A stretch of DNA of 52,535 nucleotides from a virus, in IMG/VR virus record IMGVR_UViG_3300044858_001628, positions 1 through 52,535 of that record. One strand, given 5' to 3'. The number at the start of each line of letters is the position of its first letter. Within the stretch, counting starts at the first letter, position 1. Positions 22,925 to 29,361 of the stretch are shown in pieces. The notes under the pieces were generated by a model. It saw only the letters and a program-made list of their open reading frames with translations, was not told the DNA's origin and did no database searches. A program made the position numbers and the translations under genes.

Positions 22925-23381
22925 TCATTGCCAACTTTGCCGCCACTAAACTTTCAGATGGGAACTTCTCTGGATTAGCCACGATACGTTTAGCCCAAGC
23001 GTGATAGTCTGTTTTATTAACCGTGTGAGCCGCTACAAACTGCACTACGTTATCCGCATAAGCTTTGTTTGCCACTCGGTCTATTGGCGCAGGTAGCGCC
23101 TTGTAATCCTCAACCTGCTTGCGTATGTAGCAGTTCGCCTTAAAGTCATCACAGCTAGGCGCATATTCGTAATTTGCCTCTAGTGCCGCTTTAATTCGCT
23201 CTGGTGAAGTTCCTGATAACTCTTCACTCCAAACAACTTTTGCGTTCTCAATGCCAATGTCCTGACCTTGCGCGTTCAAAGTTCCGATACGGTACTTGTC
23301 AAAAAAAGTGTTACCAAAACGACCATGCAGGCGCATGAATATTCTGTTAATCCACTCAAGTGGTAATGGCTGTTTGTTCAT
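22914..23381 (-). CDS. Replication protein P-like (helicase-loader type)
   Basis: The 155-aa product begins LPLEWINRIFMRLHGRFGNTFFDKY (quoted as LPLEWINRIFMRLHGRFG), followed by WSEELSGTSPERIKAALE and a C-terminal helical part. This plan (W-I-x-x-x-F-x-x-M/L, then W-x-x-x-L-x-x-x-x-x-x-I-x-x-A-L) is seen in lambda P-type and related replication proteins that recruit the host DnaB helicase. It overlaps the 3' end of the DUF1376 gene by 26 nt, matching the O-P order in lambda. Confidence 0.7.
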   Translation of the reverse strand: MNKQPLPLEWINRIFMRLHGRFGNTFFDKYRIGTLNAQGQDIGIENAKVVWSEELSGTSPERIKAALEANYEYAPSCDDFKANCYIRKQVEDYKALPAPIDRVANKAYADNVVQFVAAHTVNKTDYHAWAKRIVANPEKFPSESLVAAKLAMNVG

Positions 23382-24180
23382 GCTCGACCTCGATTACTTT
23401 TAAATTATTGCCTTGCAGATGTTGTGTGTTCTCTGGGGTGAAGATTGACGATGCGGCAATCTGGCGACCTAATTCACGCTCATTTCTGAATAAGCCGTTA
23501 GTTTGTTTTTTAATTGGGTATAGGTCTTTCCAGCTAGACCGTATGGATTGCAAAACAACTTCGTCAGCATCAAACCCTTCTGCAACAAGTTTTTTCAATT
23601 GCGTTATCAGGGCTTTCATTGCTTGAATTGTGTTTTTAGCTTTAAGCCCTTTTCTCACTTCAATAAACGCTTTCCAGTTTTCAATATCAACAAAATCAGG
23701 AATTGGTAGATTTTCTGTCAAGGCTTTAGCCGATGATGGTTTTTGGTCTGATGTATTTAATAATGGTTTATGGTTATTGGTTAATGGTTTATGGTTAGGT
23801 GGCGCTTCGTTTACGTCTTGTTCACGATTCGTACCTTCTTTTGCACGCTTCGTGTTATTTTCTTTACGCTTCGTTTCTCTCTCTATTGCAATGCGTTTAT
23901 TTGTTTCAGCTTTGCCGTGATATTCAGCAATCTCTTCTTGTATGCGTTTTTGCACATAAACACCGTTTTCCAATGTGAAAAACTTGCGTAAAACAAACGT
24001 AACAGCTTCAACCTCTTCTGTTGTACTCGCCCAAGTCCATTCGATTGCTTCTTCTAACGTGGGGAATTGTTCACGGTCATAGCACGAATCTATCAATAGC
24101 GTGTACGAACCGTGCTGTAACATTGACAAGCGACCTGCTTTCTTTGCATAGTCGCCAAGATTGCGCTTGTAGTAGTGCAT
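23356..24180 (-). CDS. DUF1376 replication-initiation-type protein (O-like)
   Basis: The 274-aa product opens with a DUF1376 domain (about 1-85: MHYYKRNLGDYAKKAGRLSM, then HGSYTLLIDSCYDREQFP), followed by a basic linker with many Lys/Arg, a repeated NHKPLTN-NHKPLL section, and a C-terminal helical region. DUF1376 proteins stand at the place of lambda O in many prophages and are taken as origin-binding proteins. The linker DNA contains tandem 7-bp repeats (separate entry). Start ATG 24180 is coupled to the RHH gene (TAATG). Confidence 0.8.
   Translation of the reverse strand: MHYYKRNLGDYAKKAGRLSMLQHGSYTLLIDSCYDREQFPTLEEAIEWTWASTTEEVEAVTFVLRKFFTLENGVYVQKRIQEEIAEYHGKAETNKRIAIERETKRKENNTKRAKEGTNREQDVNEAPPNHKPLTNNHKPLLNTSDQKPSSAKALTENLPIPDFVDIENWKAFIEVRKGLKAKNTIQAMKALITQLKKLVAEGFDADEVVLQSIRSSWKDLYPIKKQTNGLFRNERELGRQIAASSIFTPENTQHLQGNNLKVIEVEHEQTAITT
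23763..23797. repeat. Five tandem 7-bp repeats within the O-like gene; candidate origin iterons
   Basis: Reading the plus strand, ATGGTTT, ATGGTTA, TTGGTTA, ATGGTTT and ATGGTTA follow without gaps; the 15-bp block AATGGTTTATGGTTA recurs with a 21-bp period. Lambda's origin iterons lie inside the O gene in the same way. The repeats encode the NHKPLTN linker, so a purely protein-level cause is possible. Confidence 0.5.
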
Positions 24181-24449
24181 TAAAGTTCTGCCTTTACCAA
24201 TAAAGCTAACGTCTTAATAAGGCTGTGCATATCGTGTGTAGGTTGTGGTGTATCTACTTCATCACTTGAAGCGGATAATTGATTCTGTGCTAATAACCTA
24301 CGGTCATTGTTTAAAAGTAAACGCAGATAAGCAGAAGCCGATATTCCGCGAGATAAAGCTTCATCACGCGCAAATAAATACTCGTCTGCTGTCAGTAAAA
24401 CTTGCACTCGTTCATCGTGTGTATTATTACGTGAGAAAGTTTGTGCCAT
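24180..24449 (-). CDS. Ribbon-helix-helix-like DNA-binding protein
   Basis: The 89-aa product has THDERVQVLLTADEYLFARDEALSRGIS (quoted as RVQVLLTADEYLFARDEA) and SASAYLRLLL, the strand-helix-helix of the RHH/CopG fold in residues 12-48. It lies between cro and the O-like gene, the position of lambda cII, so a regulatory role is likely, although the fold differs from CII. Confidence 0.65.
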   Translation of the reverse strand: MAQTFSRNNTHDERVQVLLTADEYLFARDEALSRGISASAYLRLLLNNDRRLLAQNQLSASSDEVDTPQPTHDMHSLIKTLALLVKAEL

Positions 24450-24451
24450 TT

Positions 24452-24649
24452 TTAATTAGCCTGATTACTGCAATGAGTAACGTGAAGAGCGTCAACCATT
24501 CTTCCACCTCGCTCAATGCCCATATCTTTTTGCTTACCAGTAAAAAGGTCGGATATAACCGCTTGAGATACCCCGATAGTTTCACCGAGTTTTTTTTGAG
24601 TAAAGCCGCTTGCAAGCAAGTCGCGGATTTTTTCATTTATGTTTTTCAT
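24452..24649 (-). CDS. cro: Cro-like repressor
   Basis: The 65-aa product (from ATG 24649) has a helix-turn-helix FTQKKLGETIGVSQAVISDLF in residues 16-36 (quoted as FTQKKLGETIGVSQAVISD). It faces the CI gene across a ~70-bp switch region and begins the replication-lysis operon, as Cro does in lambdoid phages. No ribosome-binding site precedes the ATG and the promoter predicts a transcript start at or next to it, so the mRNA may be leaderless. Confidence 0.8.
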   Translation of the reverse strand: MKNINEKIRDLLASGFTQKKLGETIGVSQAVISDLFTGKQKDMGIERGGRMVDALHVTHCSNQAN

Positions 24650-24656
24650 AAGCGTA

Positions 24657-24685
24657 AGCATAGGGGTAACTATGTATGTTGTCAA
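24657..24685 (-). promoter_or_regulatory. PR-like promoter for cro and the replication-lysis operon
   Basis: Minus strand: TTGACA (24685-24680, perfect -35), a 17-bp spacer and TATGCT (24662-24657). The predicted start, ~7 nt beyond, coincides with or just precedes ATG 24649. An AATAGG half-site overlaps the -35 box. Confidence 0.75.
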
Positions 24686-24710
24686 TAGGCAAAACTATCT
24701 ATTTGATAGG

Positions 24711-24716
24711 TATAGT
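24711..24716 (+). promoter_or_regulatory. cI promoter -10 box (PRM-like)
   Basis: TATAGT lies so that a start 7 nt downstream would be the A of ATG 24723. There is no good -35 box, as expected for a promoter needing activation by its own repressor, and the transcript would be leaderless as for lambda PRM. Confidence 0.5.
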
Positions 24717-24722
24717 TCGCAC

Positions 24723-25421
24723 ATGAGTACATTTGGCGAAAGATTGCGCGAGGCGAGAAAAGACAAAGGGCTTTCACAAGGCAACTTGGCTAAAATCGTT
24801 GGCGTAAAGCAACCAACAATTGCAGAGCTTGAGGCAGAAGGTAAGGGTAGCAGTAAAGCTTCTTTAATCGCCAAAGCGCTAAATGTTAGTCCACTGTGGC
24901 TATCAGAAGGCAGGGGTGATAAGCATGATAACAACATCATTGCCGACATTGAATCGTCAGCCGCGCAAGCAATGGGCGAAATTGCATCACCATCAAACAT
25001 CATTAAAATCCCATTGCTAAACATTACCGCAAGCGTGGGTTACGGTAGCGAAAATACCGAAGAAGTACCAATTGCATATATAACTATAAATGCTGATTGG
25101 GCGAAGGTTGCGCTAAGACCGTTAAGCGATACATCTAACTTAGCTTTCATTCACGCAGTTGGTGATTCGATGTTTCCGACATTTACCGATGGCGACATTT
25201 TACTTGTGGACACTTGGAACAAATCAGTCACGGCAGATAAAATTTATGTGATTGAAGCTCACGATAGATTGTTTATAAAAAGAGTGCGCCAACGTCTTGA
25301 TGGTGCATTTGAAGTGAGTAGCGATAATCCAGCCGTGAAAACTGTTGATGTACTTAATGGCGATAGCGAAGTTAGAGTAAAAGGTCATGTCATCTGGGTA
25401 TGGAACGGTAAGAAAATATAA
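24723..25421 (+). CDS. cI: CI-type repressor (HTH + S24 peptidase)
   Basis: The 232-aa product (ATG 24723) has an N-terminal HTH (LSQGNLAKIVGVKQPTIAEL, residues 17-36) and a C-terminal LexA/S24 domain with the catalytic Ser149 (VGDSMFPTFTDGDILL) and Lys186 (DRLFIKRV). The self-cleavage loop (IPLLNITASVGYGSE, about 97-110) lacks the usual Ala-Gly pair; SVGYG stands in its place, so SOS-triggered cleavage may be slow or at another bond. It keeps the lytic operons off in the lysogen. No ribosome-binding site is present. A terminator follows the gene. Confidence 0.9.
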   Translation: MSTFGERLREARKDKGLSQGNLAKIVGVKQPTIAELEAEGKGSSKASLIAKALNVSPLWLSEGRGDKHDNNIIADIESSAAQAMGEIASPSNIIKIPLLNITASVGYGSENTEEVPIAYITINADWAKVALRPLSDTSNLAFIHAVGDSMFPTFTDGDILLVDTWNKSVTADKIYVIEAHDRLFIKRVRQRLDGAFEVSSDNPAVKTVDVLNGDSEVRVKGHVIWVWNGKKI

Positions 25422-25455
25422 ATAATTCTGACTTTTAACACTCGTTGAACCCAAT

Positions 25456-25482
25456 AAACCAGCCACTCGCTGGTTTTTTTTC
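25456..25482 (+). terminator. Rho-independent terminator after cI
   Basis: AAACCAGC and GCTGGTTT form an 8-bp stem around a 5-nt loop, followed by a run of T. It isolates cI from the recombination operon. Confidence 0.9.
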
Positions 25483-25508
25483 GTCTATATTAAAAAATAA
25501 CAGGATTT

Positions 25509-25541
25509 CCTATTGCATTTATAAATAGGATAGCCTATTAT
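25509..25541 (+). promoter_or_regulatory. Operator-flanked promoter of the recombination operon (PL-like)
   Basis: TTGCAT (25513-25518), a 17-bp spacer and TATTAT (25536-25541). Three half-sites surround and overlap it: CCTATT (25509-25514), AATAGG (25524-25529) and CCTATT (25534-25539). The first two form an inverted repeat. It is expected to be repressed by CI or Cro. Confidence 0.65.
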
Positions 25542-25605
25542 GAACACATCGCAGTAAATAATGAATTAAAGAAAAGTGCATAGCACCTCCGTTACTGGCA
25601 AATAA

Positions 25606-25656
25606 GACTAACTGTGCAAAAGCATAAGACCAGTTAAGTTAGTCGATGATTTTTTA
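25606..25656 (+). promoter_or_regulatory. Leader hairpin, possible attenuator
   Basis: In the ~125-nt leader before the first gene, GACTAACT (25606-25613) pairs with AGTTAGTC (25637-25644), and GATGATTTTTT follows. The stem plus T-run could stop transcription unless modified, like an antitermination target. The remaining leader from 25542 carries a small GTGC/GCAC hairpin and no gene. Confidence 0.45.
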
Positions 25657-25666
25657 AGGGTAAAAA

Positions 25667-25867
25667 ATGGAAGATTTAGAATTAACCACAGTATCAATCA
25701 ATAACAAGTTGCTTGATGTTTACTACTCAATTTTTGATGTAACTGAAATAAAGATTGAAGCGGTTAAAGATGCGTCTGGCAATACTAATATTTTTGAGTT
25801 CTTAAATGATTTAACTAAGCGGGCGCTGTATGTGGAAGTTAAAAGTTTGCACATGGAGGTTGTATGA
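25667..25867 (+). CDS. Small hypothetical protein, first gene of PL-like operon
   Basis: The 66-aa product has an AAGGG site 7 nt upstream. It is acidic and mixed alpha/beta (ELTTVSINNKLLDVYYSIFD). Position corresponds to early, antitermination or host-takeover genes in other temperate phages, but there is no arginine-rich motif of N type. Stop overlaps next start (ATGA). Confidence 0.6.
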   Translation: MEDLELTTVSINNKLLDVYYSIFDVTEIKIEAVKDASGNTNIFEFLNDLTKRALYVEVKSLHMEVV

Positions 25868-25950
25868 ATAAGGAAGATATTTATTTTGCTGTAATCGTGG
25901 CTTTTTTCGCTGTGACGCTTTTAATCATTTGCTCATTCTTGCCAGCTTAA
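25864..25950 (+). CDS. 28-aa single-span membrane peptide
   Basis: Short frame with an ATGA overlap to the previous stop. Four charged or polar residues (NKED) precede a long hydrophobic stretch (YFAVIVAFFAVTLLIICSF). It is the first of three successive membrane peptide genes. Confidence 0.55.
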   Translation: MNKEDIYFAVIVAFFAVTLLIICSFLPA

Positions 25951-25977
25951 ACCGAGTATCAAACAATGGAGTACGAA

Positions 25978-26109
25978 ATGATTATGCAAGATTTTAAGAA
26001 TATTAAAACCAATAACAAGCCATCAAATTTAGAGCGCGTTATTGGAAGTTTATTTGTTATTGGTGCTGTTGTATGTGTTTTTGGTTTGTACTTTTTGGTG
26101 AGGTCTTAA
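25978..26109 (+). CDS. 43-aa single-span membrane peptide
   Basis: Starts at ATG 25978 with GGAG 7 nt upstream (an earlier ATG at 25966 overlaps the ribosome-binding site). A basic cytoplasmic part (MQDFKNIKTNNKPSNLER) is followed by a hydrophobic segment VIGSLFVIGAVVCVFGLYF. The stop meets the next ATG (TAAATG). Function unknown. Confidence 0.6.
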   Translation: MIMQDFKNIKTNNKPSNLERVIGSLFVIGAVVCVFGLYFLVRS

Positions 26110-26229
26110 ATGGTTTATGCAATTTGGATTTCGTTAGGAATTGTATTTGGGATTGGCTTATTGGCTATTTTTGGCGATGTAATGATTGAGCCGATTGATG
26201 AAATTAACGATGAAGATTTTAGTGTTTAA
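26110..26229 (+). CDS. 39-aa single-span membrane peptide with acidic tail
   Basis: ATG 26110 follows the previous stop at once. The N-terminal ~22 residues are hydrophobic (YAIWISLGIVFGIGLLAIFG) and the C-terminal tail is acidic (IEPIDEINDEDF). With the two genes before, it forms a run of tiny membrane proteins just upstream of recT. Possible superinfection exclusion or envelope sensing is inference only. Confidence 0.6.
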   Translation: MVYAIWISLGIVFGIGLLAIFGDVMIEPIDEINDEDFSV

Positions 26230-26240
26230 GGATAAATAAA

Positions 26241-27104
26241 ATGAGCGAAATTATTGAGCAGGTAAGCAGTAGCGCGTCATCGCTGGCGCTAATCACAAGC
26301 GATGGCAACATGAATCGTGTGATGAAGATGGCTGAAATGATGGCTAGTAGTCGCGTAACAGTGCCAAAGCACTTGCAAGGCAGTGTTGGGGATTGTGCGG
26401 CAATCGTCATTCAAGCAACTAATTGGGGTATGAATCCTTTTGCAGTAGCGCAAAAAACGCACTTGGTTAATGGCGTATTGGGTTATGAGGCGCAGTTAGT
26501 TAATGCGGCTATTAAAGCTAGTAACGCCATTAAAAGCGCTTTCAGCTATGAGTATAAAGATGAAGGTGGCTCTGGCGCTAATGCGTTTATATCGTGTCGT
26601 GTTGGCGCTGTATTGAATGGTCAGCAAGATATTACATGGGGCGAGTGGTTGGCAAGCGCCAGCGTCACCACTAAGAATAGTCCACTGTGGAAAACCAATG
26701 TGAAACAGCAGATGGGCTACTTACAGGTTAAGAACTGGTCGCGTTTATATTGTCCAGAGGCAATATTAGGCGTAATGACTAAGGAAGAGCTTGAGGATAT
26801 GCCACAAGAAGAGAAGGATATTACGCCAGTAGCAGAGCCTCAACCTACAGTTACGCCAACGCTTGATGACGCGACATTTAAAACAATCGCTGATAAATAC
26901 CGTGAATCAGTAGCGCAGGGTAAAAAAACGATTGAAGGATTTATCTCATGGGTAGAAGGTAAAGGCGCTTTGATGACAGATGCACAAAAAGCAGAAGTAG
27001 CATCATGGGTAGCTAAACAGCCAGAGGTTATTGAAGGTGAAGCGGTAGAAGTAAAAGATGACTTTTTAAACTCTTATGAAGCAGAAGAAAGCGAGAGTAA
27101 ATAA
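26241..27104 (+). CDS. recT: RecT-family single-strand annealing protein
   Basis: The 287-aa product has the RecT core: MMASSRVTVPKHLQGSVGDC, then AIVIQATNWGMNPFAVAQKTHLVNG (quoted as ATNWGMNPFAVAQKTHLVNG) and LGYEAQLVNAAIK, and WGEWLASASVTTKNSPLW. RecT anneals ssDNA during phage recombination, pairing with the exonuclease encoded next (one-base stop/start overlap). The acidic C-terminal tail after residue 190 is typical for interaction with partners. Confidence 0.92.
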   Translation: MSEIIEQVSSSASSLALITSDGNMNRVMKMAEMMASSRVTVPKHLQGSVGDCAAIVIQATNWGMNPFAVAQKTHLVNGVLGYEAQLVNAAIKASNAIKSAFSYEYKDEGGSGANAFISCRVGAVLNGQQDITWGEWLASASVTTKNSPLWKTNVKQQMGYLQVKNWSRLYCPEAILGVMTKEELEDMPQEEKDITPVAEPQPTVTPTLDDATFKTIADKYRESVAQGKKTIEGFISWVEGKGALMTDAQKAEVASWVAKQPEVIEGEAVEVKDDFLNSYEAEESESK

Positions 27105-28642
27105 TGAACCGCACACAAGAAAAGTTACAACAAGGCTCTCAAGAGTGGCACGCATTTAGACTAACGCACTTTGGCGCAAGTGAGGCTGGTGCAATGATGG
27201 GATTGTCACCATACAAGACACGCGACCAACTTTTGACTGAAAAGAAAACTGGTTTAACTCCAGAGGTTGACGCTTTCACACAAAAGATTTTCGATAAAGG
27301 TCATGCGGTAGAGGCTTTAGCAAGACCAATTGTTGAAAAGATGATTGGTGAAGAGCTATCAGCCGTAACCTACTCTTTCGGCAAGCTGTCTGCTTCATGT
27401 GATGGTATCTCTTACATGGGCGATGTTGCATGGGAAAACAAACAATTTAACGCAGAGCTATTTGAGCAAGTTAAAAATGGCGAGTTGCCCGCAATCCATA
27501 TTTGGCAATGTCAGCAAGTATTGTACGTTACTGGTGCTGGAAAGCTGTTTTTCACTATATCAGATGGCACAGAAGAGCGCACAGCAGGCGTTTGGGTTGT
27601 GCCAGATAGAGAAGTAATTAGTAAGATTATTAACGGCTGGAATCAGTTTGAAATTGATTTGGAAAACCATGTTCCACCAGTGCAGGTTGAAAAAGTAGAG
27701 GCTGAAACAATCCAATCTCTACCAGTTCCTAGTGTTGTTGTACGTGGTGAAATCACAACAAGCAATCTTAATGAAATCACGCCATTGTTTGACAAGTATT
27801 TAGGTGGCATCAAAACAGAATTAAGCACAGACCAAGACTTTGCAGACGCAGAGGCCAATGCTAAAAATTGCCGTGAAACTGCAAAACGTATTCAATCGCT
27901 ACGCACTAACATTATCGCGCAAATGGTTGATGTTAATGCGGTTGATGGTGTGCTGGCAAATTACGAAGAGGCATTTAACAAGGTTGGCCTACGCTTAGAG
28001 AAAGCAGTTAAAGAGCAGAAAGAAATGCTTAAAACTTCTGCAATCACAAAAGCACAAGCCCAATTTCTTGGGTTTGTAAATGCTCTTAGCAAGGAATTAC
28101 TAATACAGTTGTTTGACAGGATAGCAACGCCTGATTTTGCAGGCGCAATCAAAGGTGTTAAGACCATTGAAAGTATGCAATCACGTATCAACGATGCTTT
28201 AGCTAACGGTAAAGCAGAGGCCACAGCGCTTGCTAACGATGTTAAAACAAAGCTTGCCTACATTAACGAATCAATCAAAGGCTATGAGCATTTATTCGCA
28301 GTACATGACTTGGTATTTAATGATATTGAGTTTATTAAGCTAAAAATTCAATCGGAAAAAGATGATGAAGATAAGCGCAAAGCAGAGCATGAATTAGCAA
28401 TTAAGGCTAAAGCGGAAGCGGAAATACGCTTAAAGATAGAGAGCGAGGCCGTTGCTTCGCCAAAAGAAGTTGTTGCAATGCCTTCACCTACAGCTTTGCG
28501 TGAGGCAGTAGTTTCACATCAAGACGAAATAGCAACATTCTTGAAATCTCGCAATTTAAGTGACGCGAAATATAACGAATACCGCGCTGTTTTAGTTGAG
28601 TTTGTAAAGCATCAATCTTTAAGAGAGAAGTTAGCCGCTTAA
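27104..28642 (+). CDS. YqaJ-type exonuclease fused to a DUF1351-like C-terminal region
   Basis: The 512-aa product has an N-terminal YqaJ/lambda-exonuclease fold (about 1-190): GSQEWHAFRLTHFGASEAGAM, quoted as QEWHAFRLTHFGASEAG, metal-binding D100 in SASCDG, and E111-x-K113 in VAWENKQF. After ~215 the sequence becomes a long helical region (DFADAEANAKNCRETAKRI, then AITKAQAQFLGFVNALSK) like the DUF1351 proteins that accompany RecT elsewhere. The final ~80 residues are a charged helix and a small C-terminal bundle. The fusion unites functions usually on two genes. It chews duplex ends to make substrate for RecT. Confidence 0.85.
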   Translation: MNRTQEKLQQGSQEWHAFRLTHFGASEAGAMMGLSPYKTRDQLLTEKKTGLTPEVDAFTQKIFDKGHAVEALARPIVEKMIGEELSAVTYSFGKLSASCDGISYMGDVAWENKQFNAELFEQVKNGELPAIHIWQCQQVLYVTGAGKLFFTISDGTEERTAGVWVVPDREVISKIINGWNQFEIDLENHVPPVQVEKVEAETIQSLPVPSVVVRGEITTSNLNEITPLFDKYLGGIKTELSTDQDFADAEANAKNCRETAKRIQSLRTNIIAQMVDVNAVDGVLANYEEAFNKVGLRLEKAVKEQKEMLKTSAITKAQAQFLGFVNALSKELLIQLFDRIATPDFAGAIKGVKTIESMQSRINDALANGKAEATALANDVKTKLAYINESIKGYEHLFAVHDLVFNDIEFIKLKIQSEKDDEDKRKAEHELAIKAKAEAEIRLKIESEAVASPKEVVAMPSPTALREAVVSHQDEIATFLKSRNLSDAKYNEYRAVLVEFVKHQSLREKLAA

Positions 28643-28741
28643 ATTTTAACTCAAAGCCAAGCTACGAGTGGCGCTAATAACAGTAGCAGTATCAGGATTG
28701 CACTCCTTTCGATAAATAATGTGCGGTTTGATGATGCCGAA

Positions 28742-28840
28742 TGACTGACGTAAACAGTCACTACAAAAATGGCGATTGATAGCAGATTATTAGCACTCTA
28801 AAGACGAAAACCTAAAGATTAAGTCGCTATTTTTGTGGTG
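28742..28840 (+). ncRNA. Candidate structured RNA / regulatory element in non-coding gap
   Basis: The 229 bases between the exonuclease and the next gene (28643-28871) hold no gene. In plus-strand RNA, 28759-28777 pairs with 28822-28840 over 19 consecutive base pairs, three of them G-U, closing a 44-nt loop. The same arms on the minus strand would have three A-C mismatches, so the plus transcript is the likely functional form. A competing small hairpin, TGACTG/CAGTCA (28742-28747 with 28755-28760), shares two bases with the long stem. Confidence 0.4.
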
Positions 28841-28871
28841 CAAGCAGTACCGTTTAACAGAGAGGTTAATC

Positions 28872-28946
28872 ATGGCAAAGACAAGTAAAAGAAGCATTAA
28901 AAAATCTCGCAGACAGAAAGACCAAGACAAGTGGAAGTTTCTATGA
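28872..28946 (+). CDS. 24-aa basic peptide
   Basis: ATG 28872 has a GAGAGG ribosome-binding site; the frame ends in an ATGA overlap with the next gene. The product is highly basic (AKTSKRSIKKSRRQKDQDKW), as for nucleic-acid-binding or ribosomal-like peptides. The coupling and the good start site support translation. Function unknown. Confidence 0.5.
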   Translation: MAKTSKRSIKKSRRQKDQDKWKFL

Positions 28947-29098
28947 ACAAGCAATTCACAGTATTAGATGGGAGCGGCAAGTCAAAAGAAGTTAGCGGCT
29001 ATCAGCAAGCCAGCCAGTTAGCCGCAAAGTACGCGCAGAGTGGCGATGTTGCAGTAATAGTTATTAGGGTTACGAAAGATGCGTTAGATGCTACTTAA
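28943..29098 (+). CDS. 51-aa hypothetical protein
   Basis: Coupled by ATGA to the basic peptide gene. The product (NKQFTVLDGSGKSKEVSGY, then DVAVIVIRVTKDALDA) is a small beta-alpha-beta-like protein. No family recognised. Confidence 0.55.
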   Translation: MNKQFTVLDGSGKSKEVSGYQQASQLAAKYAQSGDVAVIVIRVTKDALDAT

Positions 29099-29195
29099 AG
29101 TTTACTTCTATATAGCCTGTTATTGGCAAGCGTTTTCCGTTGGTGCGCTGAGTATGTTTGTATTGATGAAATGGAAAGAAAATGAACGAGCTTAA
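29088..29195 (+). CDS. 35-aa membrane peptide
   Basis: ATG 29088 overlaps the previous gene by 11 nt and the stop overlaps the next start by 14 nt. The product is one hydrophobic segment (VYFYIACYWQAFSVGALSMF) with a charged tail (KWKENERA). There is no clear ribosome-binding site, so it is moderately uncertain. Confidence 0.45.
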   Translation: MLLKVYFYIACYWQAFSVGALSMFVLMKWKENERA

Positions 29196-29361
29196 AACAA
29201 ATGAAGTTGATATTTCTAACTTTGATTTAGACGAACTTTGCACAGCAACAAAAATAGACAAAATGTTTTCTATTGATATGAAATCAGTTCAAGGCTTTAT
29301 TGCAAAGTACAAAGTTACCGTTGATAAAAGAGAAGATATAAAAACTGGCAAAGGAAATTAA
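29182..29361 (+). CDS. 59-aa hypothetical protein before xis
   Basis: Starts at ATG 29182 with a GGAAAG site and ends directly before the xis ATG. The product is acidic at the start (NEVDISNFDLDELC) and basic at the end (VTVDKREDIKTGKGN). It might assist excision, but there is no recognised motif. Confidence 0.55.
   Translation: MNELKTNEVDISNFDLDELCTATKIDKMFSIDMKSVQGFIAKYKVTVDKREDIKTGKGN

Larger units (their letters stand above)
24650..24722. promoter_or_regulatory. CI/Cro switch region (operators and divergent promoters)
   Basis: This 73-bp gap holds the divergent promoters and an imperfect palindrome, AACTATCTAT...ATAGGTATAGTT (24693-24716). Half-sites AATAGG (24684-24689) and ATAGG (24706-24710) lie over the promoter elements and recur at 25509-25539, suggesting binding of the same repressor at both places. 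Confidence 0.6.

Noticed and set aside
24427-24636. 69-codon minus-strand frame over cro
   Set aside because: It overlaps the Cro frame in another register; the helix-turn-helix is only in the Cro frame.
24695-25024. 109-codon minus-strand frame antisense to cI
   Set aside because: It is a mirror of the repressor coding strand with no start signal; the S24/HTH features are all on the plus strand.
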